A DNA stretch of 64,000 nt from Effrenium voratum. Taxonomy: Eukaryota; Sar; Dinophyceae; Suessiales; Symbiodiniaceae. Where the stretch lies: contig CAUJNA010001238.1 of NCBI GenBank assembly GCA_963377175.1, forward strand, positions 1 to 64,000, written 5' to 3'. Under the pieces are notes generated by a model. The model was not told where the DNA came from and did not search any database. It saw only the letters and a program-made list of their open reading frames with translations. Position numbers and translations under genes: made by a program. Each line of letters starts with the position of its first letter. Positions within the stretch are counted from its first letter, which is position 1. Of this stretch, positions 8,340 through 18,910 are shown piece by piece.

Positions 8340-9191
8340 ATGGCAAATATTAATAAAAATGATATAATTAGTAAAATCTATTATGATAGATCAGGATACG
8401 GAAGTATCACAACAACCTATAAGGATGCTAAACAAAAGGAACAAAGCATAACCTTAAACGATGTTAAAGAGTGGTTTCAACAGAACATAGAACAGAAGAA
8501 GCAATTAAGAGGCAACAATTCATTTATTGCTCCACATCCATATTTTGAATTTCAATTAGATTTATTTTTTTTTATTAATGACATACCCAATCAAAAATTT
8601 AAAGTAGGGATGGTTTTAATTGATATATTTACCAGATACTCTACAGTAATACCTATTAAATCAAAACAACCACCTGACATATTAGCGGGAGTAATGGAAG
8701 GGATGCAGAAAATGAAAGGCACACCAGAAATTATTTATAGCGACGAGGAAGGCAGTTTATATAATAAAACAGTTGAATATTATTTCAATTAAGAAGGAAT
8801 AGAATTATACCGCACAAGAGGACATCCTAATTTTGCAGAACGTTTTATACGCACCTACAAAGATATGTTATATAAAAGGGTTGAAAAAGATGAAAAAGAA
8901 GGAAAGGAAAATATACAATGGATAGATTATAATTTTGAAATATTCATAACTTATAATAATAAAATGGAACATTCAAGCATAGGAATGACACCAGCGGAAG
9001 CATTGAAGGAGAAAAACAATTATAAAGTAAAAATGAACATGGCAACCGAAGCAACCAGAACCCGTAAATACCCTGAAATTAACATAGGTAACGAAGTGAA
9101 GATTTACAGAAAGAAAGCAATAACTGAAAAAGAAAGGAGTAGCAATTGGTTACCTACGAAAATAAAGTTGAAAGGATTGAAAAAAAGTTAG
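8340..9191 (+). pseudogene. RVE-type (retroviral-like) integrase of the left element
   Basis: Polinton integrases insert the linear genome into host DNA with a DDE catalytic triad. Here the first Asp is in QLDLFF, the second in IYSDEEGS, and the Glu in FAERFIRTYKD, in the expected order and spacing. An N-terminal helical region precedes them, and a C-terminal basic beta-rich region (NIGNEVKIYRKKA) follows, as in the Polinton chromo/SH3-like tail. A TAA at 8790-8792 interrupts the frame between the second Asp and the Glu. The next codons continue without shift as EGIELYRTRGHP, matching DEGIQNYKTRGHP of the right copy, so it is a single nonsense change. The right copy (34116) lacks everything after the Glu region, so this copy is the only one showing the C-terminus. 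Confidence 0.8.
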
Positions 9192-9291
9192 GTCAAACTT
9201 ATTTTTATTTGGAACATAACACACGACCATTCTTAAGATTTGAAATTTTAAAAGTTTAAAAAAGTATATAGAATTTTTATTATAAAAAGTT

Positions 9292-9320
9292 TTCTTGTAA
9301 AAAAGTTATTTAAAGAAATA
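9292..9320 (+). promoter_or_regulatory. Conserved viral promoter-like motif
   Basis: TTCTTGTAAAAAAGTT followed by ATTTAAAGAAATA, ending 30 nt before the ATG of the polymerase gene at 9351. Confidence 0.6.
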
Positions 9321-9350
9321 TTTTTATAATATAAATATATAGATTATAGT

Positions 9351-12300
9351 ATGAGTAAGTTTTTACAACGTAATATCAACGAGTTAAATAAACTCAAAAG
9401 AAATTCAACACAGAACGCAAATAATGCAACTAAAAAAAGGGTTGATGAGATCGTTAAACTTTATACTGAAAGGAAGCTATCAAATGTAGCAACTGCAGAA
9501 AATTATATCAAAGGTTTAACATCTACTGATAAAAAGGTTTATGACAAAGCATTTCAAAAATACAAAGATAATATCAAAAAGATCAAGGATACAAAACCAC
9601 TAAATCAAAGAATGACAGAAACAAGATCGAAGAAGGAAGAAGAAGAAGGCAAAGAATATAAGAAAAGAGGAAGGAAGAAGAGAAATACATATTTTGTTAT
9701 GTATGACCTTTATATAATTGGTGATAAGGAGAAAATGAAATCAAAACCCGCTTTTAAAGCATTTGGTAAGTATTATTATCTTTGGAACTATGAGCGATTA
9801 AGTGCTACAGTTCAAATAGTAGGAGAAGAATTTCCTAAGGAATTTATCCGCAAGAGAATTTTGAAAAAAACAGGTGTTTCGATGGATACTGATTTTGGAG
9901 AGACGGAACAAATAAATCCAGAATTTACAAAAATAATAAAAATAATGAAAAACGATGAGGAGTTTGCCAAACACGTGGAACATTTAGAAAATCAGGAATA
10001 TGGCTTAGATGGTATAAAAATATTGTCCGTGGAGATGATGAAAAAATCAAGTAAAAAGTTTGATACATTAGCAGAAAATTTAAGAGATTCATCTAACGTA
10101 TCCATTTACCATACATATATACACACACCTTTAAAGATGAGTGAGGACACTATACAAAAGGCAATTAAACAATGCAATTATATTAAAAATGAATGTTGGA
10201 TAAATTCATTAACTGATTTTTACAGTGATACAATCATGAATGAAAGAACCCGCAACAGACTAACCAGAGATAAAATTATTGAAATCATAGGTAGGAATGA
10301 TTTTAAGGAAGTAGGAGCAACCATTCAAGAAATGGAAGCAGTATTTAAGCAGTTTAATATTCAAGTTAGAATTTTTAATTTTGTAAATGAACTTATTTAC
10401 AACTATAACCCAGAAAAAAAGAAACCATCATATTAAAACATTTTACGCTATGGTGAAAAATAACCATATCTATACATTAAACCACGATTAAGCAAAATAC
10501 AACAAAAACAATTAGTATCAAAACTACCCACTATAAAGGCACACACTGATAAGTTGTATAAATGAAAGAGAGGAACCACCGCAAAACAAAATGATTAAAT
10601 GTATAGATGATATACTTAAAATTAAAACTGATGATAAAACAAAGGAAGTATATTTAGCGCCTGAAAATAATAATTTGGCAGAAATATTTTTCCAGTTGAT
10701 GAATATTGGATATGAACCCAGAATTAAATACACAGGTATTATTGATGAAATTAGAGTCAAATTTAACAAGATAACATATATCATAAAGACTCAAAATTTA
10801 ATTAAATCATCTAGCGATGCTTGGATTGCAGTAAGTAATGAAACTACGTACAACAATATGAATAAAGCAATGTTTAATTTTAATAAATCTCTATTTGTTT
10901 TGTCTCACAAAACTTTTTATAATGACATTGATATAAAAATATTAAATGAAACAAGGACTGTAGCACCTTCGGGATTATTATGGGATAAATTTAGTTTAAT
11001 GCGTAAAACTGAAATCGATGAAAAAAAACGCATTTACAAAAGGTTTCATAGATATTACTGAAGTACCAGTTTTTAATCAGTTTGACAATTGGAAAGAATA
11101 CAATGATGCAGTTAAAATTGATGAACTCCACGATCTAACATTATATTATCTTGAAGTTAAATATCCATGCGTACCAGATGAATGTCGCATGAAAAATATT
11201 AAACATCTTTTGGTTGAACGTTTAAATTTTAAATCAAAAGAAGAAGTTGACGAATTCATACCGACAAAAACGTTACGGGGGAACACAGCGGGCTTAATGT
11301 TTAATAAAAAAAATATAATTTAGTTTATGGGAAGTTTTTGAAAAAGTTTACTAATCAATATAATATTAAAGTATTATAGTATAAACAACCTTCATTTATT
11401 CATAAAACAAAATATAAACATATGGTTAATGAACTTTGGAAAACTGTTATAGATGAAGATGATGAAACAGAAGATAAACTGAGAAAACAATAATAGGAAA
11501 TGTCAATTTTGGATTATTAGAGAAAGGAGGTGCTACCGCTCATCAAAGCATTTTATTTAAGAGTATTGATGAAGCAATCCATTATCAAACAGAATACGGA
11601 GGCAAAATTCATAAGTTGTCACAGCTTCGCTCTGAACGGGTTGATACATCAACCCTTTCACAGCTTCGCCACGAAGAGGGTGAAGAAGAAGGAGATATAA
11701 AAGCATCATATTATATATTAAATTTGAAGGATAAAGCAGTATTAAGAAACGGCTATAGATCGATTAAAGAACTACTCTTGCAACATCATAATTTTGAAAT
11801 GAACCAAGATTTTTACAAATTAATAATCAATAATATTAATGTATGTAGTGTAAAAACCGATGCTTTTGTAATTGATTCATACAATGTAGAGAAAGCAAAG
11901 CAATTATTAGAATTTCATAATGATATAGGAGGTTGGAAGGTTTCAAAACAAGGCGAGGAAATTGATTTTCCTACGGTAAAATATGAAGTTGCTAAGAATG
12001 ATCTAATAAAAATACCAGTTCATGAAAGTAAAACTATTGATATTAAAGATGAATACGACACTGATAACATTATAGAGATTGTTAAACAGAATAACCCTAT
12101 TATGATCAGAGGCGAACTACCGGGCACAGGAAAATCATATATATGTCAAAAAATGGTTGATAAAAAATATAAGGTAATATTTATTTGTCCTACTAATAAA
12201 TTATTACAGGCATTTGAAGGTGAAGCAATGACTATAAATAAGTTTTTTGGAATAAACTACGGCGATGCAAAATTAGAACCATTTGATTTTACAGAATTTG

Positions 12301-13383
12301 ATGTAATCGTATTTGATGAAATTTATTTCAGTAATTTGAATACATATTGGAGAATAAAACAATTCGTAGAGCAGAATAAGCACAACAAAATCATAATAGC
12401 AACAGGAGACACCAAGCAATTAAAACCAGTTTCAAGAGATAACAAATACTCGAGACTATGAATTATATACTGATAATATTATAGATAACATTTTTGAATA
12501 TAATATTTTGTTAAAAGAATGTAAGAGACTTAACACACAGGAAGATAAGGATAAACTAAGAAATATTAAATTTGATATTTTTGAAAATAAATTACCTATT
12601 ATGAAAGTTATTGAAAAATATTTCGAATATATAACTGACATAAGCAATTCTAACAACAACATAGCATTTTTAAATACAACTTGTAAAAATGTCTCAAATG
12701 AAATTAGAAAATTAGAAAATAGAAAAGATGAATACGAAGTAGGCGAATTTTTAACATGTAGGGAATATACTAAAACTAAAACATCAGTGTTTAATGTAAA
12801 TTTCAAATATAAAATAGTTCATATCGGAAGCGATGGAATATTTACATTAAAGAATGTCAAAACCGAAATTTTACAATCCGTAGAAGTTGCTAAAATAAGA
12901 AGCAATTTTATATTTGCATATTGCTCAACTTGTCATTCTGCCCAAGGCAGTAGCATTGATGATACCATAACAATTTTTGATTATAACCTTTTTTTGGTAA
13001 AGAATTATCCAGAATGGATATGGACTGCAATTACAAGGTGTAGAGATTTAAACAAAGTTAAATTTTATAAATATACAAAAGATATTGATGATGTATTTAA
13101 TCAAAAATGTATTATGAGTTATTTTGAAAGGAAAATATTAAATTACAAAGAACAGGACAGGAAAGCAAAAAGAACCATATCTAAAGAAGGTTATGTAAAT
13201 ACACAGTGGTTTTTAGACAATATAAATAATCAATGCAATTACTGCGGATGCGGTTTTTCTATGGATATGAAAAATGGAAATATAATGACAAATCTAACAG
13301 CGCAACGTAAATCAAACGAGTTATCGCACGAACTGAATAATATTATTCCTTACTGTGTTAGGTGCAATTGTAGTTGTAAATGA
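9351..13383 (+). pseudogene. DNA polymerase B / SF1 helicase fusion, left copy, several frameshifts
   Basis: This is the sister of the gene at 30098. Segments in order: a Lys-rich helical N-terminus; a protease-like module with NECWINSL and, after a shift in an A7 run at 10424, KNNHIYTLNHD; polymerase motifs with DLTLYYLE (motif A-like), NVNFGLLEK (motif B-like) and VKTDAFVID (motif C-like); a helicase with Walker A GTGKS, Walker B VIVFDEI, GDTKQL, CHSAQGSS and AITRCRDLNKV; and a C-terminal Cys-rich domain (CNYCGCGF ... CVRCN). Breaks lie at about 10424, 10490, 11021 (an A8 run), 11320-11500 and 12440. The region around 11120-11320 is longer than in the right copy and keeps a more canonical motif A. 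Inactive as it stands unless the shifts are sequencing errors. Confidence 0.75.
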
Positions 13384-13409
13384 TAATAATTTAAATAATA
13401 ATTTAATAT

Positions 13410-13436
13410 TTCTTGTAAAAAGTATTTAAAGAAATA
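13410..13436 (+). promoter_or_regulatory. Conserved viral promoter-like motif
   Basis: TTCTTGTAAAAA followed by GTATTTAAAGAAATA, ending exactly 24 nt before the ATG at 13461, the same distance as at 6740. Confidence 0.6.
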
Positions 13437-13460
13437 AAAACTATATATATTATAATAGAA

Positions 13461-13709
13461 ATGGTTGAAACCGAAATCAATAATTATATCAATAAGAAAT
13501 GCTACGACTGTTGCCACTTCAAAAAAGAAAAAAATGAATTATACAAAATTAATTTACCCAATGGAATAGTGAATAATATTATTGATTATTCTTTGGATGA
13601 AACAGGCGAATGTGAAAATTGTCAGGAATGGAGAAATAATCAAGCTATAATCAATTGTTTGTTGAGAAAAAAAGAAGAAATAATAGAAATGTTGAAGATG
13701 CCATTTTGA
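13461..13709 (+). CDS. Small zinc-binding protein
   Basis: The gene encodes 82 residues. CYDCCHF (residues 14-20) and CENCQEW (about 54-60) form a plausible four-Cys zinc site separated by a hydrophobic beta/helix stretch with LYKINLPNGIVNNII. The same layout is seen in the protein at 7400. The promoter-like motif lies 24 nt upstream. Being intact and well placed, it is probably a real small viral gene. Its role is unknown. Confidence 0.6.
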   Translation: MVETEINNYINKKCYDCCHFKKEKNELYKINLPNGIVNNIIDYSLDETGECENCQEWRNNQAIINCLLRKKEEIIEMLKMPF

Positions 13710-13785
13710 TATTTTTAACTGTGTATAAAATACCACATTATAGTTATGTTAGAATATTTCTGAAAATCAGTAAGAAAAATATGAA

Positions 13786-14001
13786 ATGATTAAAGGTATA
13801 TTGTGGATGTTGACTTGTCATTTTAGGGAAGGGTTTGATGTAAAAGAAGACATTAAAACATATATTGAAGGAAAAAAGTTTAATGTGAAAAATACAGTGA
13901 GAGATATTAATATTATTTTAAAAATAATGCATGAAAGAAGTAAGATATATATACAACTTAGTAGTCATCAATTGAATTATTATCCTGAACTTAAGTTATA
14001 A
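13786..14001 (+). CDS. Hypothetical small protein at the end of the left element
   Basis: The frame encodes 71 residues, starting MIKGILWMLTCHFREGFDVK. Its composition is normal for a viral protein of this element, with a helical C-terminal half. It has no promoter motif, no counterpart in the right element and no recognisable domain. It may be the tail of a lost gene. Confidence 0.3.
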   Translation: MIKGILWMLTCHFREGFDVKEDIKTYIEGKKFNVKNTVRDINIILKIMHERSKIYIQLSSHQLNYYPELKL

Positions 14002-14215
14002 AATTCTATCTACCTAACCTTGCCCATAATATTTCTACAAAATTTATGATAAAAATATTGTAAGATAATTTATCATAATTTTTGGAATAATATTTTTGAA
14101 AATTTATTTTTTGCGAATTTACTTTTTGAAAAATTACTTTTTTTTTGAAAATATAATTTTTTGTCTTCTTTTAAAATTTAGTTTTTGAATTATTCCCCAG
14201 ATAGCTGAAAGCTAT
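14002..14215. other. AT-rich non-coding end of the left element
   Basis: About 200 bp of A/T runs with repeated TTTTTGAAAAATTA-like words and no open frame. A similar texture (TTTTTTTGAAGAAATTTTTTTG) reappears at 16200-16250 on the other side of the satellite block. The satellite may therefore have expanded within viral flank DNA. That is an inference from texture only. Confidence 0.4.
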
Positions 14216-14257
14216 AGGGGTTCTAACTTCTAATAAAGAGGGGAAAGTGATTTGCGA

Positions 14258-15765
14258 GATTGAGGGCCGGGCGCTAGGGGGCATGCAGTTTGAGGTGCTG
14301 GTGGATGCTGCTTTGCGAGCTTGACGGCCGGGTGCTAGGGGGCATGCAGTTTGAGGCGTTGGTGGATGCTGCTTTGCGAGATTGAGGGCCGGGCGCTAGG
14401 GGGCGTGCAGTTTGAGGTGTGGTGGATGCTGCTTTGCGAGAGTGAGGGTCGGGTGCTAGGGGGCATGCAGTTTGAGGTGCTGGTGGATGCTGCTTTGCGA
14501 GCTTGACGGCCGGGTGCTGGGGGGCATGCAGTTTGAGGTGCTGGTGGATGCTGGCCGGGTGCTTGGGGGCATGCAGTTTGAGGTGCGCTTGACTGCCGGC
14601 TGCTAGGAGGCATGCAGTTTGGGGTGCTGGTGGGTGCTGCTTTGCGAGCTTGCCGGGTGCTAGGGGGCATGCGGTTTGGGGCGCTGGTGGATGCTGCTTT
14701 GCGAGATTGAGGGCCGGGTGCTAGGGGGCATGCAGTTTGAGGTGCTGGTGGATGCTGCTTTGCGAGATTGAGGGCCGGGTGCTAGGGGGCATGCAGTTTG
14801 AGGTGCTGGTGGATGCTGCTTTGCGAGCTTGACGGCCGGGCGCTGAGGGCATGCAGTTTGAGGTGCTGGTGGATGCTGCTTTGCGAGCTTGACGGCCCGG
14901 TGCTCGGGGGCATGCAGTTTGAGGCGCTGGTGGATGCTGCTTTGTGAGCTTGACTGCCGGGTGCTAGGGGGCTTTGCGAGCTTGCCGGGTGCTAGGGGGC
15001 ATGCGGTTTGGGGCGCTGGCGGGTGCTGCTTTGCGAGCTTGACGGCCGGGCGCTAGGGGGCATGCAGTTTGGGGCGCTGGTGGGTGCTGCTTTGCGGCCG
15101 TGTGCGAGCTTGACGGCCGGGGGGGGCATGCAGTTTGGGGTGCTGGTGGGTGCTGGTTTGCGAGCTTGACGGCCGGGCGCTAGGGGGCATGCAGTTTGGG
15201 GTGCTGGTAGGCGCTGCTTTGCGAGCTTGACGGCCGGGTGCTAGGGGGCGTGCAGTTTGGGGTGCTGGTGGATGCTGTTTTGCAAGCTTGACGGCCGGGC
15301 GCTATGCAGTTGGGGGTGCTGGTGGGTGCTGCTTTGCGGGTGCTACGGGGCATGCGGTTTGGGGTGCTGGTGGGTGCTGCTTTGCGAGCTTGACGGCCGG
15401 GTGCTAGGGGGCATGCAGTTTAGGGTACTGGCGAGCTTGACGGCCGGGCGCTAGGAGTGTGGGGTGCTGGTGGATGCTGCTTTGCGAGCTTGACGGCCGG
15501 GCGCTAATGCAGTTTGGGGTGCTGGTGGATGTTGACGGCCGGGTGCTAGGGGGCATGCAGTTTGGGGTGCTGGTGGGCGCTGGTTTGCGAGCTTGACGGC
15601 CGGTTCTAGGGGGCATGAAGTTTGGGGCGCTGGTGGGCGCTGCTTTGCGAGCTTGACGGCCGGGTGCTAAGGGGCATGCAGTTTGAGGCGCGGGTGGACG
15701 CTGCTTTGGTTGTACCGGGTGCTAGGGGGCATGTTTGGGGCGCTGGTGGATGCTGTTCGCGTGTA
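14258..15765. repeat. 61-bp satellite array
   Basis: About 24 copies of a 61-bp unit recognisable by GGGGGCATGCAGTTTGAGG and TGCTGCTTTGCGAGCTTGA (for example the CATGCAG words at 14283 and 14344, 61 bp apart). Copies in the second half are less regular, with truncated units. Open frames across it on both strands merely translate the repeat. Confidence 0.9.
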
Positions 15766-15789
15766 ACGGTTCGTGGCTGGTGTATCGTC

Positions 15790-16180
15790 ATGATGTTCCC
15801 ACGTTATGGTGTGTGGGCGTAGTGGCACCGTGTCAACATCAGGATGATGCAGAATTTCATTAAGCTGTCGCAAGATGGTTCGTGGCTGTGGTATCATCAT
15901 GATGCTGCCTTTACCATCAGCATGATGCTGTTCGCATCACCATGATGCTGTCCGCATCATCATGATGCTGTCCGCATCATCATGATGCTGTCCGCATCAT
16001 CATGATGCTGTCGAACTCATCAGGACCTCGTTTTTGCTTGTTCCTGCCGGATTGCTCTCAAAATCACTGATCTCATTTGGACGTTGTCTGCGCGTTTGTT
16101 TCGTGGCTGTGGTGTCATCATGGTCTACATCATCATGATAATGCTGCGTCATGGTTCGTATCCGTGGTGTGCTATCTGGG
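15790..16180. repeat. CATCATGATGCTGTCCG repeats and degenerate flank
   Basis: A 20-bp unit (CATGATGCTGTCCGCATCAT) is repeated in tandem from about 15920 to 16012. Looser copies of CATCATGATG lie on both sides. The word is partly palindromic (CATCATGATG). No gene is visible. Confidence 0.8.
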
Positions 16181-16466
16181 GTCTATGCTGGTGTAATTAG
16201 TTTTTTTGAAGAAATTTTTTTGAACAATATTATTTTTGATTTTTTTTTATGAATGAGCTTAGCCTTGCCCATGCATCCTACCATCAATAACCATATCATA
16301 TGAACCACCCTATACTCCTATTTCCACTCAAGCATCCTAACAATGACAAGAATGATGGAATAGAAAATGAGAAAATGTGACTTTTTTGATGGATTTTGAG
16401 GTTGAGACTGTTATGAAATGTTTTGAGTGGAAATATGCAAAATGAATAAGGATGACGATTTGAGTA

Positions 16467-16582
16467 GTGAAAAAATGGTTGGGGTGGTTGGGGGAGTGGC
16501 GGGGGGGTGGTGGGGTGGTGGGGGGGCGGCGGGGGGGTGGTGGGGGGGCGGTGGGGGGGTGGTGGGGGGGCGGTGGGGGGCC
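16467..16582. repeat. G-rich tract (GGTGGGGGGGCGGTGGGG type)
   Basis: Almost pure G with T and C on the plus strand, in runs of four to eight G. It could form G-quadruplexes and encodes only Gly/Trp or Pro/His runs. It separates the satellite block from the first gene of the right element. Confidence 0.85.
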
Positions 16583-16744
16583 CGGCCTCTCCCGTCCGTC
16601 GGATGGCATTTTTTCCCACCCCCCCTACACTTTTGAGCACTTTTTACACACACCTATCAAATTGCACCATTCAAAACCACCAAATTGAACAACCCTCTAA
16701 GTTAATCATTAGAAAAATAATGTTCTAATGATCAACTTCATTTT

Positions 16745-17224
16745 TTAGTCCAATTTATCACCATCAGCCTGATCAACTTTCTTTCTTCTCAAAGCTGGAT
16801 TATACAAAGGCATTGTCATTTTGAGTTCTTGTATCCTCTCTTGACCTTCTTGATAATATTTGTCCTTGAATTCTTGTGTAGGTGCTTCTTCAACTAATCG
16901 TTCATAATCTGCTTTCAAGTGTTTGAGTATATTATCTTGGTGACAACCTCCAACCAAATGGAAGTCCCAAATTTCTGGGTTCACTCTTCTTTCACAAACA
17001 TGGCAATACAAATATCCATTATTCGCTGTTTTCTCTCTACGCTTCTGATTAATTTCCTCGCGATTTGCTTCAAGATACTGTTTCCGGTATTCTTTCCTCT
17101 TGTCTACAGTTCGTTTGTTGTAGTCTCGTTTTTGATCAGTGCATTTATCACAGTTTTTGAGTCCATACACGAAACTATCTTCACCTTTCTCGTATCTACA
17201 TCTTGAACACAGTTTTTTCTCCAT
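16745..17224 (-). CDS. Cys/His-rich zinc protein with charged coiled segment
   Basis: The gene encodes 159 residues. The N-terminus has CSRCRYEKGEDSF and CDKCTDQKRDYN, a two-knuckle zinc motif like that found before HNH nucleases and in recombination endonuclease VII-like proteins. A long Arg/Lys/Glu helix follows (about residues 35-65), then a second CHVC pair with a His 20 residues further on and another His/Cys (HLVGGCH). This could be a nucleic-acid-binding or nuclease-like protein, but I cannot see a complete HNH catalytic set. It is the leftmost gene of the right element and intact. Confidence 0.55.
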   Translation of the reverse strand: MEKKLCSRCRYEKGEDSFVYGLKNCDKCTDQKRDYNKRTVDKRKEYRKQYLEANREEINQKRREKTANNGYLYCHVCERRVNPEIWDFHLVGGCHQDNILKHLKADYERLVEEAPTQEFKDKYYQEGQERIQELKMTMPLYNPALRRKKVDQADGDKLD

Positions 17225-17441
17225 ACTTTAGTAGGACACCTTGCCTTTAGATGGCTACAACCCTATTTTCAAATAATTATCACTCCCCCGAAAAATGGTT
17301 AACCAATGGAAAAGGGAGAATTAAAACCGTTAACCCAAATCTTGAAAACAATCCCAGTAAAATATGGATGGCAAAATGCGGATGGGAAAGGCCTATGTAG
17401 GAAAGCACCCCCACGGCTTATACGGGAAAATTAAATTAAAA
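17225..17441. other. Intergenic region without a visible gene
   Basis: About 220 bp between the zinc protein start and the palindrome at 17442. No open frame of note and no repeat. It holds the upstream region of the minus-strand gene at 16745-17224, but the conserved TATTTAAAGAAATA motif is absent. Confidence 0.4.
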
Positions 17442-17471
17442 TTACAACATATAAGATCTTATATGTTGTAA
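17442..17471 (-). terminator. Perfect 30-bp palindrome after the F-box-like gene
   Basis: TTACAACATATAAGA is followed immediately by its exact reverse complement, giving 15 bp per arm without loop. It lies 32 bp beyond the stop codon of the gene at 17504-17968. A hairpin-type 3'-end or polyadenylation signal is the simplest reading. A protein-binding palindrome is an alternative. Confidence 0.55.
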
Positions 17472-17503
17472 CTATAGTATAATCAAGAACTGAAACATTC
17501 ATC

Positions 17504-17968
17504 TCAATAATAGCTAGCCGCGCTTTCATTATCGCTAAATTCTTCATCCTCGTCATAGAAGTCTTCCGTGCTTAATATATGATAAAATCGGATATGCCAT
17601 TCTGCCTCTGTTCTGAATGGCATCATTTCCAACAGTGCTCTCATTGCGTCGTAACAACCAATTCTCAAGTGTTTTCTTTTGTCATCAATACTATCAATGA
17701 ACCAGAGCTGTTTAAATTTATTTTCAATATCATATATGTAGGAATAATTATAGAACGCTCTCAATTCTAAATATATTTCATAATGAGATTTGGTATCATC
17801 CAATGCTTCAGTTAAAGTCATTGCCCAGAATGGGCTTCTTTTTACTCTTTCCCAAGTTGGAAAATGGTTTTTAAGAATATCATTATACCTGTAAGGACAT
17901 ATATCATAACAGTGATATGACATAATATTCAATCTAATTTCCAATGGTAGATTATTAATGTCGCACAT
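17504..17968 (-). CDS. F-box-like protein
   Basis: The gene encodes 154 residues. The N-terminus INNLPLEIRLNIMSY fits the start of an F-box (Leu-Pro, then hydrophobic residues and an Ile before a Ser/Tyr). F-box proteins recruit targets to SCF ubiquitin ligases through Skp1, and viruses use them to direct host ubiquitination. The rest is aromatic and helical, with repeated Trp/Phe/Tyr, and ends in an acidic tail (EDFYDEDEEF). No known substrate-binding repeats are visible. The start is supported by the promoter-like motif exactly 24 nt upstream. An ordinary small viral protein with a chance LP-E-I match is the alternative. Confidence 0.5.
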   Translation of the reverse strand: MCDINNLPLEIRLNIMSYHCYDICPYRYNDILKNHFPTWERVKRSPFWAMTLTEALDDTKSHYEIYLELRAFYNYSYIYDIENKFKQLWFIDSIDDKRKHLRIGCYDAMRALLEMMPFRTEAEWHIRFYHILSTEDFYDEDEEFSDNESAASYY

Positions 17969-17992
17969 ACTTTACTTAATATATTAAGGTAA

Positions 17993-18007
17993 TATTTCTT
18001 TAAATAC
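17993..18007 (-). promoter_or_regulatory. Conserved viral promoter-like motif (minus strand)
   Basis: GTATTTAAAGAAATA on the minus strand, identical to the core at 6701 and 13422, with exactly 24 nt to the ATG at 17968. It is the only clear copy in the left half of the right element. Confidence 0.6.
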
Positions 18008-18038
18008 ATTTTCAGGGAAACAGAGAAAATGTTTTCAA

Positions 18039-18311
18039 TCAAGAATAAATCCCTGTATCTTCATCATAGTCGATTTGATAAAATGTCATAGTGGAAGACT
18101 TCGGTTCTTTAATTTCTTTGTTATTAAGTTTGTTTAAATAAATATTTCTTCTATTTTTATATTCACCATTGGTTTGATCTACTTCTTTACTTTGATAACT
18201 GTTTGTTAACGGTTTCTTCTTTTCCATTTCTTGCAAGATTTCTAAAATATTCTTATTCTGTTCTAAAACCTTGTTCAGTTTTTTAACCATCTTTTCTAAT
18301 CCTTCATCCAT
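18039..18311 (-). CDS. Small coiled-coil protein
   Basis: The gene encodes 90 residues. The first 32 (MDEGLEKMVKKLNKVLEQNK onwards) form an amphipathic heptad pattern with Leu/Ile/Met at a and d positions, so a coiled coil is likely. A basic, Asn-rich region follows, then the short ending FYQIDYDEDTGIYS. Function unknown. Intact and in a run of minus-strand genes. Confidence 0.55.
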   Translation of the reverse strand: MDEGLEKMVKKLNKVLEQNKNILEILQEMEKKKPLTNSYQSKEVDQTNGEYKNRRNIYLNKLNNKEIKEPKSSTMTFYQIDYDEDTGIYS

Positions 18312-18389
18312 GTAAATATATATATTATATTATAAAATAAAACTTTTAAAACTAAATGTTTAAATTATGTTAAATCTACTCTTTAAATA

Positions 18390-18755
18390 CTAATTTTTCA
18401 TCATTTGTTTAACAGTTTCCTGAGTTTCCTTATCGCCACTATCGGATGGTGATGCTTGCCGACCCCATTTAAAAGTTATATTATGAACATCTGTTTCTAA
18501 ATTGATACTGTCTTTGGTTTTATCGATATCTATTCGTTTATCGTTTTTACTTAATTTGAAACTTGTCGGAATACACGAACATTTACAGTTTCCTTTCTTT
18601 TGTATTTCTAATTCATTTTTCATTTCTAACATCTTTTTACACATTGGGCAAGCAAACTCAATAACTGATGCTTCTTTAACAATTTCTTCTTTTTCTTCAT
18701 CAGTTGAAGAAACTGTAGTGTCTGTTTTATTCTGTCGGTTTTTCTTTTTTCCCAT
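18390..18755 (-). CDS. Zinc-ribbon-like protein
   Basis: The gene encodes 121 residues. After a basic N-terminus (MGKKKNRQNK) and an acidic stretch comes CPMCKKML with CKCSC 22 residues later, a four-Cys zinc-ribbon arrangement. The C-terminus is charged and probably disordered. Viral zinc ribbons of this size often act as transcription or packaging factors, but nothing here singles one out. The basic start could be a nuclear localisation signal. Confidence 0.5.
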   Translation of the reverse strand: MGKKKNRQNKTDTTVSSTDEEKEEIVKEASVIEFACPMCKKMLEMKNELEIQKKGNCKCSCIPTSFKLSKNDKRIDIDKTKDSINLETDVHNITFKWGRQASPSDSGDKETQETVKQMMKN

Positions 18756-18910
18756 TTATATTAATATTTATATTTTTAATATATTGTATCACAAACTTAA
18801 TTAATTGTAAATAAAATAACATATTCTTTTACATCTATTATCAGTTATTAGTACTTGTTCTATATTCTCCATTTCATCTATTATATTAATATAATCTGTA
18901 TAACTCCTTT

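Larger units (their letters stand above)
4200..14001 (+). mobile_element. Decayed AT-rich Polinton-like element (left element)
   Basis: A block of AT-rich DNA in GC-rich surroundings carries, all on the plus strand, a fiber-like protein, a small basic protein, a zinc protein, an RVE-type integrase, a PolB/SF1-helicase fusion and a further small zinc protein. An RVE integrase together with a protein-primed-type PolB is the hallmark pair of Polintons/Mavericks. Every large gene is broken. No capsid or ATPase gene lies in this block, so it is either a deletion derivative or the replication half of an element whose other half is elsewhere. Gene order differs from the right element: here integrase precedes polymerase. 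I found no convincing terminal inverted repeats, so both ends are approximate. Confidence 0.75.

Noticed and set aside
14258..15900. Pro/Ser/Thr-rich minus-strand proteins in the 61-bp satellite
   Set aside because: Pure repeat translation, with units shifting frame between copies.
16296..16653. Pro/His-rich protein
   Set aside because: It translates the G-rich tract on the opposite strand; no independent support.
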